From Patiria miniata (taxonomy: Eukaryota; Echinodermata; Asteroidea; Valvatida; Asterinidae), in assembly GCF_015706575.1 (NCBI RefSeq), contig NW_024037059.1:32064129-32128128 (forward strand): a stretch of 64,000 nt of DNA, read 5' to 3'. Below the pieces are notes generated by a model that worked only from the letters and a program-made list of their open reading frames with translations, was not told where the DNA came from and made no database searches. Made by a program: the position numbers and the translations under genes. This document shows positions 33,219 through 44,285 of the stretch, piece after piece (within the stretch, counting starts at the first letter, position 1; every line of letters starts with the position of its first letter).

Positions 33219-34803
33219 CTCCGTACTAGCACTCCACCGAATAGGCATAATTTGATGACGCCATCATATCACTGACACATGGTAGGCCTATGCATTTTTT
33301 TGCATACCCTCGAGGACAAAATGCCCCAAAAATCTGGTAGGCCTTAAGAGAATACATATGAGAAAGACAGTTACCCTGGATAGATTCACACATTCATGAC
33401 ATTCCAAGCATGATCACACCCCTTAAATTGTTCCAAACAACCGGTAATTTTGAAAAAAGAACAAAGCATTCTGATAAACTAACCGCTCACATTTAAATAT
33501 GTCTGTCGATTGGTGCCATCCATTTCATTGCTGATCGATGGAGCGCATGTGTGACGTCACTATCGAAGAAAAACAGGTCACGCTTAATCAGTGACTGTTT
33601 CGTGTATTGATACATGTGCCCAGCGCCACAAGACTGTCATACGGCGCGGGGCACATATCACTACACAAAACAGTTCTATTTTGCAATGACATTGTCACGT
33701 TTGTGCTTATATCGCCTGTGTTGTAATTTCGCTGCAAAATCAAAACCCTACACTCTCACCACCAAATGAATCCTTCCACATGACGTCGCCAGCAATTTAG
33801 GTGAGTTCAGTAACTAAAAGGTTTTCGTTCTCTTATAGGAACAGGTCCTTAACTACACAATCGCCATGAACATGATGACCTGCAACATACATGTCATGCA
33901 CTACTGAGTACTGTCACTGGACTGTCAGGCCTACTGTAAGGTGGAGGCTTCTCTTCTGATTTTAATGACGTACATGACCCATAATACGGACATGCTGATT
34001 GCTGGTAAGTGGTCTAATCATCCTTTTTTTTTTTACTAGTTTAGTAAGTCCAGCTCATATGCTCATCGGGAACTCGACAAAGCCTAGGCTATGTTGAATT
34101 CCCGTAGCCCGACTGCCTCTGGCCGCACACTTGTTCCCCTAAACACTGAAAGGTGATGTGGTGATGTAGCGATTTTGCTACCGATTTTGATCAAGACTAT
34201 CTTCTCATCCAGGACTGAAATTTCCAAAGTTACGGTACCTAGTCGTAGAGGAACTCATACCTGTTCAAAAATACGTTCCTTTATAATCGAGAAATCTTCA
34301 TCCATCTGGCCAAAAAACGAGGATCAGTCATCAGCTCCCACGAATATCGTCCTGAAAATGTGTCTACATGGGATTTCAAAAAGTCGGATGGGTTGTAGTG
34401 CATTATGCGGGCGTGCTTGGTTATGAATGCATTGTACAGTTCATGGCCTTGTGTTGTCGGGCGCGTGGCGCGGCCGGCCATACCAAACATTAACAACCGA
34501 TTTCACTCGCGTGAATGAAATAAAATGAAGCCTTTGACCTACTTCCAGAACTGTAAGTTTTTTTTACAAACCTTACAGAAAGACCAATAGAAGTTGCGGT
34601 AGCCAAAAATTCTCAATTTTTTCTGACCTCTAAACTGTCCTGTTGCGAAATGTTTGGCCTCAATATTTTCACAAGTATTATCTTGATCTGGATTTGTACC
34701 TCTAGGGTGGAATGAAATTCCTCAAATGTCAAACAAAAAAGTGAAATTTACCAGAATTTTGTTCACCAGGATCATTGGAGTCTCGCACTTGGCCATCTCT
34801 CAT
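33219..34803. other. Low-repeat region, possible promoter or 5' exon area
   Basis: It has few recognisable transposons. A perfect CRE palindrome TGACGTCA sits at 33552-33559, and a strong donor-like GCTG/GTAAGTGG at 34001-34010 follows a short ATG frame at 33974. No exon can be confirmed: the frame ends in a phase that does not join the PRDM exon at 43700. Confidence 0.3.
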
Positions 34804-35131
34804 CATGGAGAAGGACAGGGATGTATTTCGAACTGCCATTAACTTGCCTTAAAATTGGACTTAAGCAGGCAACATGCTTGCAACTACATGTATAGCGTTT
34901 GCCGTCGACTGAGGGCGATTTAATTCTCTTGACCAACTACAGCGCGGCTTTCATTTCATCACGCGAGGCACAGAAACACTCTCAAAATGAAAGCCGCGCT
35001 GCAGTTGGTCAAGAGAATTAAAGCGCCCTCAGTCGACGGCAAACGCTATAGTTGCAAGCATGTTGCCTGCTTAAGTCCAATTTTAAGGCAAGTTAATGGC
35101 AGTTCGAAATACATCCCTGTCCTTCTCCATG
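34804..35131. repeat. Near-perfect 328-bp inverted repeat
   Basis: Arms of about 150 bp (34804-34958, 34984-35131) are almost exact reverse complements (GGAGAAGGACAGGGATGTAT, TTAAGCAGGCAACATGCTTG, GCCGTCGACTGAGGGCG) around a ~25-bp loop. No target duplication was found. It may be a foldback element or an inverted duplication. Confidence 0.85.
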
Positions 35132-35269
35132 CTCGAGAAATGTTTGTGTGATTCACAAAGTCTTCTGGGTAAAATGTAGGAAGTGCCCTGCAGCTTACTT
35201 GTTTTCTAATCGATAGCCAAAAGAACATAGCGCCCTCTGTTAAAAAATAAAAGATAAAGCGTTCTCGTT

Positions 35270-35600
35270 GTGATGGGTCACATATGATCAAAATGTCTAA
35301 GGTCATATACCAAGGTCAAAGGTTATCTGAGGTCAAGTTGTCAGATGTAAAATGTAAATGTAAAATTGGTCTTGTTTGAAAAGTTGAAGTCCAATTCCAA
35401 CCAAACTTGAATCATAAATACAACATAGAACCTTCATTAGGATCATGAGGTCTAAGGTCACATACCAAGGTCAAAAGTCATCTGAGGTCAAGCTGTAGAA
35501 TAGGATGAACATGTAAAATTGGTCTCATTTGAAAAGTTGAGGTCCAATTGGAACCAAATTTGGGTCACAAATAATGCTGATGCTGTCAAAGGTCACATAC
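35270..35600 (+). repeat. Two-unit repeat rich in AGGTCA
   Basis: Two diverged ~165-bp units share TACCAAGGTCAAA, ATCTGAGGTCAAG, TAAAATTGGTCT and TTTGAAAAGTTGA. At least eight AGGTCA/AAGGTCA half-sites fall in 330 bp. It differs from the 145-bp satellite at 40712-43259. Confidence 0.7.
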
Positions 35601-35916
35601 TGTACCACACACCACAGTGAAGGGTCACTCTGTAACCCTAATGATCCCCAACCAGCCAAACTCCAACACCAGGGTTTGTTGGGATCTGTTAGGATGAGTA
35701 CTGCACTAGTATACTGACTGTGCTTTACGTGGGATTAGGCATACCACAAATACATGTAAACAGAGGCCAACTGTTGATATGCACATATGGTGTTGGGATT
35801 TGCAAGGATGAGGAAGGTTCAGGTCACCCTATGTTAAAATTAATCACGAAAGCAGGCGAGATGTGTGGTTCGAGAACCACCTTGTTTGCAAAAATATCTC
35901 TCTTCCCCCCCCCCCC

Positions 35917-36369
35917 CAAGGGCGAGTCCAGAACATAATTTTGGGGGGGGCCAAAAAAATTTTTGGTTCCCCCCAAAAGGTGGGTCAAAAAAATTTTGGT
36001 TTGTAGATGCTCTGTGGTGTGATCTGAGGCGATTTCTGACCACTTTAACCAATGTTTTTTTTGAGGAAAAGATGGTGGTGTACTCATTGCCTGCCTTTAT
36101 TGCGATGTCAAAAAGTGGGTCAAAAAATTTACGGCGTGGGGTTCGGGGCCCGCTTAAGGGCCCCGAAATTTTTTTTGGATTGTAGTTGCTCTGTGGTGCG
36201 ATCTGAGGCAATTTCTGACCACTTTAACCAATGTTTTTTTTGAGGAAAAGATGGTGGTGTACTCATTGCCTGCCTTTATTGCGATGTCACATAAAAAAAA
36301 AAAAAAAATTGATTTCGTTTTTGGGGGGGGGCCATGGCCCCCTTTGGCCCCCCCCTGGATCCGCCCTTG
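35917..36369. mobile_element. hAT-like MITE, second copy with internal duplication (element E)
   Basis: Same ends as element D (CAAGGGCG(G)A(T)CCAG and CTGGATCCGCCCTTG). A ~130-bp internal block (GTAGATGCTCTGTGGTG to TTTATTGCGATGTCA) occurs twice, at about 35982-36112 and 36160-36289; only the second is preceded by the full GGGGCCCGCTTAAGGGCCCC palindrome (36145-36164). It is flanked by C runs on both sides. Confidence 0.8.
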
Positions 36370-38250
36370 CCCCCCCCCCCCCCCCCCCCCCCCACCAATT
36401 TAGGGTGCTGGGGACTACATGTATGTAGTGTTACAGGATTTTCTTGAAGTCGTTTGTTTTTTATTTTATTTTGTGATATCGATTAGGCACATATTGTACA
36501 TGTATGCTTGAATTGGGAACCTATCCTCTGCACCCACATAGTAGCTTTGACAAGCACTTAAAGTATTATAAATAGTGCACAAAAGTCAATTGAATTATGT
36601 CACACATTTATTTTTGCTTTTTATCTTTTTACATGAAATACTAATAATTTCAATAATTATTTCAAATAATTTTAATAATAAATATTACAATTAAGGCCTA
36701 TTCCTTTCATTTTCAAATATTTATGAATATCCAAACTTAAACTATTGAAGCATAAGTGAAGGCCTACATGTAAATTATCTCCACTCTGGATGGGTAGGAG
36801 TTGTGAAGCATTGTTACAAATCTGAAATAATGACATTATCACACAAGCTTGTCGAATTCACTTTTCCCAGAGAATAAAAGACTATTCTCAATTTTGAAGT
36901 AACAGTGAATAAAGCTAATAGGCAAATAATTAGTGTTTAATGTAATTGTAGGCCTACTGCTTCAGAAGGGAAATCCTCCAGCCATGCAGCTGGCCTTCTC
37001 TTTACAATTGTGGAAGCTAACAAGTGTGGATTCACAGCCAATTTATGTGTGCAGATAAGTATGCATGTGGAATCGTTCAATACAGGAAAATTTACTTTCA
37101 GATATCTTAAGTAATATCTGTGAAAACATAAATCAACTGTCAACACAAGCCTTGCATTAGTATTATTTTTCGACCAAATGAATGGTTCTACACTGAGGGA
37201 AATTTCAATCCTCGTCTCTGAACACCAAATCATCCTCAAAATCATCATCTGACATACAGTGACAACATTTAAATGTGAATTAAACTTACAAGAGGGTTAT
37301 AATTATCCCATGTGCAGTGATGGATATGGGTGACTCCTTTTGACTTTCCATCAAGAAAGTGGATTCCATTAAGAGTTCATGAAAATTAAATGGAAAATAG
37401 ATATCTAGGAATGCCAGGATTAATTTCCATAGTTACAAATATTTTTTTTAATTTAGAGTAAAAATGATTTGATTTTTTATTTCCTTTCTCAAGTGAGTGC
37501 TGTAGAAAACCAGTGCAATTCTAGACATCTACTTTCCATGTAATTTCCAGACGAAGTCAAAACTTCATATGGGAAGTAGATATCTAGGAATGCCAGGATT
37601 AATTTTCCCTTGCTAGTAAGCCTGTGCATGTGTATTGTGTAAACTGCTTTCAAACTAGAAATCAACTTGTAAAACAGTGTGCCAGTTATTAAAAAAAATA
37701 TGAAATGAATGTAAACAAAAATAAAGCAAAAGCACCCCCCCAAAAAAGAGCATTGTCCAAACATTTGTCCACAGGTGACAGAGGGGCCCAAGATACAAAC
37801 ATACATGTAGGCCTAGTCCAGTGGGCACCATTTATGGGCATGACAAAAATACTCCTATTCATTCATAACACCCAGTTTATTAATAATTATGGACAGGATT
37901 ACTAAACTATGGATGACAATTATTGAAATAAATCTGGCCTATGCCAGGCCTAACAGTGCTCGCCAAATCAGCTGCCCAACGTCTCGGGAAAACCAAAATA
38001 TTTTGTCTGACAAGCAAAATTTCCTGGTCGCCAGCCCGACGGGCAACTACTTATTTCACCAATGCTCACACAATTTTACACTTTTCAATTTTAATTTCAA
38101 TTTCAATTTCAATTTATTGGTCCTTCCAGGAAATTTGTTTTGTCACATGCAATACATAAATAGATAATTCATTAATATAATCCAGAAAATTTAAATAAGC
38201 AAATTACTAAAATAATACTTACGATTACTATGAAAATAAATTTTTAAGCA
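36370..38250. other. AT-rich region with no confirmed gene
   Basis: A C run follows element E to about 36393. GTAGATATCTAGGAATGCCA-like blocks occur near 37398 and 37576, and ATTTCA repeats near 38095. Open frames (for example 36937-37248 minus) have no recognised domain. Confidence 0.35.
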
Positions 38251-38379
38251 TATCAGTAAAATGACAGATCCGGAAAAACAGTACGAAAATGAAAACCTGA
38301 CTGCGTTGGAGATGGGAATAATGAGATACGTGTAGTTAAAGATGTTTGTTGCATCAGTGCTGATCATTGAGGAGACGTA

Positions 38380-38790
38380 TGGAAAATGGTACAAATGAAA
38401 TGGAGATACCGGTTTGTTCTTGCCCTTACTGACTGAAATCTCCTACCAATACTAAGCATTTTGAAATATGTGTTGAGGGGATGCGCACCATTTTCCACCA
38501 CACTTAGAGCCTTAGTTAGTACCCTCTCCCTGCAGACTTCATCCAAATTTATTCCCATTCCCAGAATCTTTTATGCTTGTTTCACAACCCTTTTCAGTTT
38601 GTCTTTGTCCTTTTTCATTGCTCCATTATACCAAACTACACAGTCGTGAATGATGACACTTTGTATGACCGAGGTGTAAAACAGACTCATAATGACCCTA
38701 TCGACCCAAAAAGAACGTAGCTTATGCAGGAAATATAGCCTCTGATTTCCCTTTGCTGTGAGTTTTGCCTTTGCTTAAGTTTAGTCCATG
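38380..38790 (-). pseudogene. LINE C-terminal fragment
   Basis: On the minus strand: LRSFWVDRVIMSLFYTSVIQ, CVVWYNGAMKKDKDKLKRVV with one stop, then NGAHPLNTYFKMLSIGRRFQ and SVRARTNRY. This is the region after the RT thumb of CR1/L2-like LINEs, including the HPL...SGRRF-type C-terminal motif. It resembles the continuation of the LINE at 53990-55537, which is cut off at the equivalent point. Confidence 0.8.
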
Positions 38791-39207
38791 GGATTTTTCG
38801 AAAGTTTCGGGTACTATCCACATACATGTAGGATGGGTTGCCGTATTATCGCGGTACTTATCACTTATCACTCGTTCGGAATAGAGATTGCCAACTAACC
38901 TTCCCGATTTGTCCAGTCTTTTGTGTAGTATAACTCTTCCTTTTCAAATTGATATAAAATAATCCGACGGTGGTGTGGTATATTCCGTGTACAATGCCTG
39001 TGAACATAGACATGCTTGGAGTGTGCGAACAGAGGTGGACTCCCTATTATCGCAGTATGCAGGAAGTGTTTTTTATAATAATCTCAAGTTTTTATGCCCC
39101 GCGGCGAAGCCGAAGGGGCATACTGTTTCCGCCTTGTCCTTCCGTGGGTGGGTGGGTGGGTGAGTGGGTGGGTGGGTGAGTGGGTGGGTGGGTGGGTGTA
39201 CAGGCAT

Positions 39208-40384
39208 TACCGTAATTTTCGGAATATAAGCCGCGGCTTATACATTGATTTTGCCCATGAAAATGTTTACTGCGGCTTATACACAGGGCGGCTTATACGC
39301 CGAGCCGTGAAGAATAAAAATGATATTCAAATGTATATTTAATGTGCTGGTATAAGGAAAGATCTGTTGCTGAAATGAACCATCAATTAAGAAGGTCATA
39401 ATACAAACCGAAAGCACGTCCAACGAAAAGGTACCGAGCAATAAAAAGTACGGCTAGCGAAAGCTGTCTCTTTGACATCGACATCGACAACCGGCCGTAC
39501 GTGATTCTAGTGCTGCATGCATGCTGCATGCCTTTCCCTTGGACCACACCATTTGTTGTAATAAAGGCGTGTACTTTCTTGGGAACAATAATTACCAATA
39601 TTTTTGCTGTTTAAAAACAGAAAAAAAGATAACTAATACTTTTTATGGAGTTCCAAATATTTCTCTATTCAATAATCAGTTGTTCAATGTCACAATATAA
39701 TTTTTTTCTTGAAATGTATTCAAGAAACGATGTAAAACTCAAAGCAGGGGCTAAAAAGCACCCCTTACGAAATGAATGGATTCGTCCATAACATTTTCAG
39801 CATCGTGTTGACTGTTTTCGAAGAAAGTTACGATCGCAACTTGAATTTTGAGGTTAGTAATCACAACAATTTGATACGTTTTGTTGTAAAATCGGACCTG
39901 TTTATTCTTAGGACAAAACAAATCAGCATCTGTTGCCACAAAGCAGCATTTGTAGCCTCCAGTCAGACGACACACGGTGGGTTACATATCTCAAGTGCTG
40001 GGGGAAAATGTTATCATTTGCCGGCGCTAGCTGCTGGGCCATGCGCTAACGTTTAAGGCCTGGGACCGGACGGGGCAGCCGGCAGTAATTCCCAGTGTTT
40101 ATTTCTCATCATCAATTTCCATATTTGTTTGTATTATTGTAAGAGTATCAACTGTGAATGATTTGATATAACTTTTGTGGCCCTTTTTATAGCTTTCGTA
40201 GTGTAAGTGGAACTGGTTCAGAGCATTTTGACTAGAATTTGGAGGCCCTACAAAATTGAAACCACTGCGGTCGGTGCGGCTTATACGCCGGTGCGGCTTA
40301 TACGCCGACTTCAAATCTTAATTTGCAGATTTTTGCGTACTGCGGCTTATACGCCGCGCGGCTTATATTCCGAAAATTACGGTA
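39208..40384. mobile_element. TIR DNA transposon with 28-bp termini (element G)
   Basis: The perfect 28-bp inverted termini begin TACCGTAATTTTCGGAATAT and continue AAGCCGCG. Several GCGGCTTATACGCCG words lie just inside both ends. CAT occurs directly outside on both sides (39205-39207, 40385-40387), a possible 3-bp duplication. The interior (39400-40130) is a diverged relative of the interiors of elements A and B, including the short frame at 39772-40053. It sits in the GT-rich part of the ATGCCCCGC repeat. Confidence 0.8.
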
Positions 40385-40711
40385 CATTCACTGTGTGGAC
40401 TTCCAAACAAAAGATGTCCACATAAACCAGGTAGAGGAGACACTGTGCGGACTTGGGCAAGTCCACACAGTGTTTCCCCATTTCTGGAAAACAGGTTTAG
40501 AGGCATTTTTGGGTTAGGTTTATCCGTAGCAGAATGAAGAGAAACACTAAAGGGAATCATAGAAAAAAAATTGGGTTGAAAGAGTTTTCACAGTTTGAGA
40601 AAAATGAGTTTTTTCACTGGTTTTTCTTAACTACACGAAAGCAATGGAAAGTCCACACTTGGTATGTAACGTAAACTTGTGTGGGTGGGTGTGTGTGTCC
40701 GGACAAATCTT

Positions 40712-41145
40712 GTCAGCGCGATAACTTGAGAAATACTTAACATATGAACTTCAAATTTGGTTTGTGTATTGTCCTTGGTAATCCTAAGAAGCCTTTTGCA
40801 TTAGAGGCCGAAAGGTCAAGGGTCAAGGTCACAGTGGCTGAAACAATAGAAATTTTGTCAGCGCGATAACTTAAGAAATACTTTACATATGAACTTCAAA
40901 TTTGGTTTGTGGATTGTCCTTGGCAATTCTAACAAGCCTATTGCATTTGGGGTCAAGAGGTCAAGGGTCAAGGTCACAGTGACTAAAACAAAAGAAATTT
41001 TGTCAGCGCGATAACTTGAGAAATACTTTACATATGAACTTCAAATTTGGTTTGTGTATTGTTCTTGGTAATCCTAAGAAGCCTTTTGCATTTGGGGCCA
41101 AGAGGTCAAGGGTCAAGGTCACAGTGGCTAAAACAATAGAAATCT
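40712..41145 (+). repeat. 145-bp tandem array, three units
   Basis: Units start GTCAGCGCGATAACTTGAGA at 40712, 40857 and 41002. Each has CATATGAACTTCAAATTTGG in the middle and GGTCAAGGGTCAAGGTCA near its end. Confidence 0.9.
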
Positions 41146-41974
41146 TGTATTTATTCTGAGATCATAGGGATTAGAGATTAATTCATATAAAACCTACAGA
41201 AGACACTAATGCTAAGGATAACAAAAATCACAATTTCTTCAGAACTGTTTACGGTATGATCATAAAACCTAATGTACCATGTTACGAAGATGTTATAAAT
41301 GTTGTTACGTCATCATGACGTCATCAGGTATCAAATTACAAGCAATTTGATGGCACGATTTGACAAAATAGTTTGACCTATATCTCTTGAACTAAATAGA
41401 GTATCGTGTTCATTTTTTCGTGAGTTGTAGAAGGTGCCTTGAGCAGCATTTCTTATTCCCGGGCGCAAAACTGCTTGACCTTTACTTAAGTGCAACAGAA
41501 GTTTAATCTAACTCTAAAACGGAAGCATTTTACTACAGACAAATACATTATGGAAGGCTTAAGTGAGGAATGCCAATCGCAAAAACATAATTTTTACGTC
41601 ATCCCACGGAAGGGCGCCCTCTAGCAGCACATCAAAACAGATTAATCTTTCAATATGTTAAAACCCTCAATCCAATTTTTATGAAATTGCCTCAATATAT
41701 CCTGTGAGCAACCAAAAATGAATTTGCAAGGTTTCATACTCACGACGTCATCGGACGGGCAGTTACTGTAGGGAGAATTCAACAATTTTATTTTTAATTT
41801 AAATCCATCACATGATCCCTGTATCATGACTTTGTTTTTTGCCCAAAAAATGACGTGTTACACTTAATATTGACCTTTTGCTTCCAAATACAGTGACGTC
41901 ATCAAACTGGAAGTTTGATATGTGTTACATTGTATTTTTACTTAATGATAAATAAGTGTCATCCCTTCCTTTTT

Positions 41975-43416
41975 TATGCCCCGCGGCGAAGCCGAAGGGG
42001 CATACTGTTTCCGCCTTGTCCTTCCGTGGGTGTGTGGGTGGGTGTGTGGGTGGGTGGGTGTGAGCTTGTCTTACATACGCAGTGTGGACTTCCGAACAAA
42101 AGACGTCCACATAATGTAGGTAGCACCGACGAAGTGTGGACTTGCCCACGTCCACACAGTGTTTCCCCATTTCTGGAAAACAGGTTTAGAGGCATTTTTG
42201 GGTTAGGTTTATCTGTAGCAGAATGAAGAGAAACACTAAAGGGAATCATTGAAAAAAAATTGGGTTGTAAGAGTTTTCACAGTTTGAGAAAAATGAGTTT
42301 TTCCACTGGTGTTCCTTAACTACACGAAAAGAAAGGAAAGTCCACACTAGGTATGTGAAACAAGTCTGGGTGTGTGTGTCTTGACAAATCTTGTCAGCGC
42401 GATAACTTGAGAAATACTTAACATATGAACTTCAAATTTGGTTTGTGGATTGTCCTTGGTAATCCTAAGAAGCCTTTTGCATTTGGGGCCGAAAGGTCAA
42501 GGGTCAAGGTCACAGTGGCTGAAACAATAGAAATTTTGTCAGCACGATAACTTGAGAAATACTTAACATATGAACTTCAAATTTGGTTTGTGGATTGTCC
42601 TTGGTAATCCTAAGAAGCCTTTTGCATTTGGGGCCGAAAGGTCAAGGGTCAAGGTCACTGTGGCTAAAACAATAGAAATTTTGTCAGCACGATAACTTGA
42701 GAAATACTTAACATATGAACTTCAAATTTGGTTTGTGGATTGTCCTTGGTAATCCTAAGAAGCTTTTTGCATTTGGGGCCGAAAGGTCAAGGGTCAAGGT
42801 CACAGTGGCTGAAACAATAGAAATTTTGTCAGCGCGATAACTTGAGAAATACTTTACATATGAACATCAAATTTGGTTTGTGGATTGTCCTTGGCAATTC
42901 TAAGAAGCCTTTTGCATTTGGGGCCAAAAGGTCAAGGGTCAAGGTCACAGTGGCTGAAACAATAGAAATTTTGTCAGCGCAATAACTTGAGATATACTTT
43001 ACATATGAACTTCAAATTTGGTTTGTGGATTGTCCTTGGCAAACCTAAGAAGCCTTTTGCATTTGGGGCCAAAAGGTCAAGGGTCAAGGTCACAGTGGCA
43101 AAAACAAGAAATTTTGTCAGCGTGATAACTTGAGATATACTTTACATATGAACTTCAAATTTGGTTTGTGGATTGTCCTTGGCAATCCTAAGGAGCCTAT
43201 CGCATTGGGGGTTGAAAGGTCAAGGGTCAAGGTCACAGTGGCTAAAACAATAGAAATCTTGTATTTATTCTGAGATCATAGGGATTAGAGATTAATTCAT
43301 ATAAAACCTACAGAAGACACTAATGCTGTCAATGAACGTTCCATTTGACCAAGGTACATGTAAGTTGATGTTAGAGTGGTGTTATGTCATGGAAACAGTC
43401 ACGGTTGCGGGGCATT
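41975..43416 (+). repeat. ATGCCCCGC-ended repeat, copy 2
   Basis: It begins TATGCCCCGCGGCGAAGCCG and has an end-like inverse GGTTGCGGGGCATTT near 43402-43416. It is not interrupted by element G and carries six 145-bp units instead of three, so copy number differs between the two copies. Confidence 0.65.
42393..43259 (+). repeat. 145-bp tandem array, six units
   Basis: Unit starts lie at 42393, 42538, 42683, 42828, 42973 and 43116. Adjacent units differ at only a few positions (for example GCGCG versus GCACG), suggesting recent expansion or homogenisation. Confidence 0.92.
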
Positions 43417-43699
43417 TGTGTTTGTAAACACACCTGACTTGTTGACTGATGACGTCATCAAACCGGAAATAACTTGTACCTGTACCTATATGTTTACTGA
43501 AATTTATCATACCCTAAAAAGGCATTCTTTTTTGTACAAAATAATTGGTACTGGAAATGTTAAAGTCCTTTTTCTGACATATTCATAACTTAACTGGACA
43601 ATGTTTAATGAAATAGTTGTCTACCCGACCACTCTGAGTTTGTAACAAACGCGAACCTCTAGGTTTTTCTGAAATTGTAATTGATAATTTCTTTTACAG

Positions 43700-43760
43700 T
43701 TGCAGGAACTTGTCTTCACTGGCAAAAGTTGTCACTTAGCCATGGGCAGAGAGCCCTTAT
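43700..43760 (+). CDS. PRDM-family gene, first visible exon
   Basis: It encodes LQELVFTGKSCHLAMGREPL plus the T of a Trp codon that is completed by GG at 49957. The result, REPLW-CEDCG, matches the W-C-x2-C start of the knuckle before PR domains (IMFIWCEDC in PRDM15). Two acceptors six bases apart (TTTTACAG ending 43699, TTGCAG ending 43705) are both in frame. GCCATGG at 43739-43745 has a good start context, so translation may begin at Met 43742, giving MGREPLWCEDC. The donor GTGAGT starts at 43761. Alone this exon would be weak; phase and sequence agreement with the next exon make it likely. Confidence 0.75.
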
Positions 43761-44118
43761 GTGAGTACTTATAATTGATTTGCATGCTGATTGCCTGTAA
43801 TTGTTTTGAGATGCATTGTTCTTTTACTGTGCTGCTTCAAATAGGGGTCTGTTGTACTAAAGCCTGGCGCACACAAGAGCTTTTTGTTTCGCCAAAGTTA
43901 TTTTAATGGCATACATAAGCAGATAGCTCCTGCATTTGTTATGTGTGTGGTCTATTTTACAAAAGATTTGGTTCATTCCTGGAGCTGTGGCAAATATCCT
44001 ACATGTATGTGTTTGATCATTTCTGCCCCGCGTGGAAAAAGTCTTACCATGTGCGCTGAATGAAAGCTATCTGCTTATGCCTAGCGCGTAGGACACATGC
44101 CTGGTGGGGGGCACATGA

Positions 44119-44285
44119 TGTAGCAGGTTGGCACAGTGGTTATTTTCCCTGCATTCTACCGCTATAACCCGGGTTCGATTCCTGCCCTGCTCCACATGTG
44201 GTTTGGGTTTTTAGTCCCCACATAATTCTGTGGGTTTCTTCAGGCTTTTTAGCTGCAGTGCCTAGGGTACTTTTGAGAAATCCTT
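44119..44285 (+). mobile_element. tRNA-headed SINE of a second type
   Basis: It has box A-like TTGGCACAGTGG and box B-like GGGTTCGATTCCTG spaced as in a tRNA gene. The tail ends in AAATAAAATAATAAAAATAA near 44310. The body (TTTAGTCCCCACATAATTCT) differs from the other SINEs here. A functional tRNA is unlikely because the arms do not pair cleanly. Confidence 0.65.

Larger units (their letters stand above)
39093..41974 (+). repeat. ATGCCCCGC-ended repeat, copy 1
   Basis: It starts with the hairpin TATGCCCCGCGGCGAAGCCG/AAGGGGCATA, then a GTGGGTGG run. It is interrupted by element G (39208-40384), then continues with TTTCCCCATTTCTGGAAAAC and three 145-bp tandem units, followed by a tail with GACGTCATCA words up to about 41905. 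A second copy begins directly at 41975. The family resembles widespread marine-invertebrate repeats by memory; its mobiliser is unknown. Confidence 0.65.

Noticed and set aside
33974-34010. First coding exon of the PRDM gene (ATG to GTAAGT)
   Set aside because: It ends with one extra base, but the exon at 43700 needs a phase-0 join; without transcripts it cannot be supported.
36937-37248. 103-residue minus-strand frame as a gene
   Set aside because: No domain, no splice or codon-use support, and AT-rich surroundings.
40712-43259. Regular 145-bp repeats considered as a CRISPR-like array
   Set aside because: The whole unit repeats with no variable spacers, the period is too long, and the context is eukaryotic; it is a satellite-type array.
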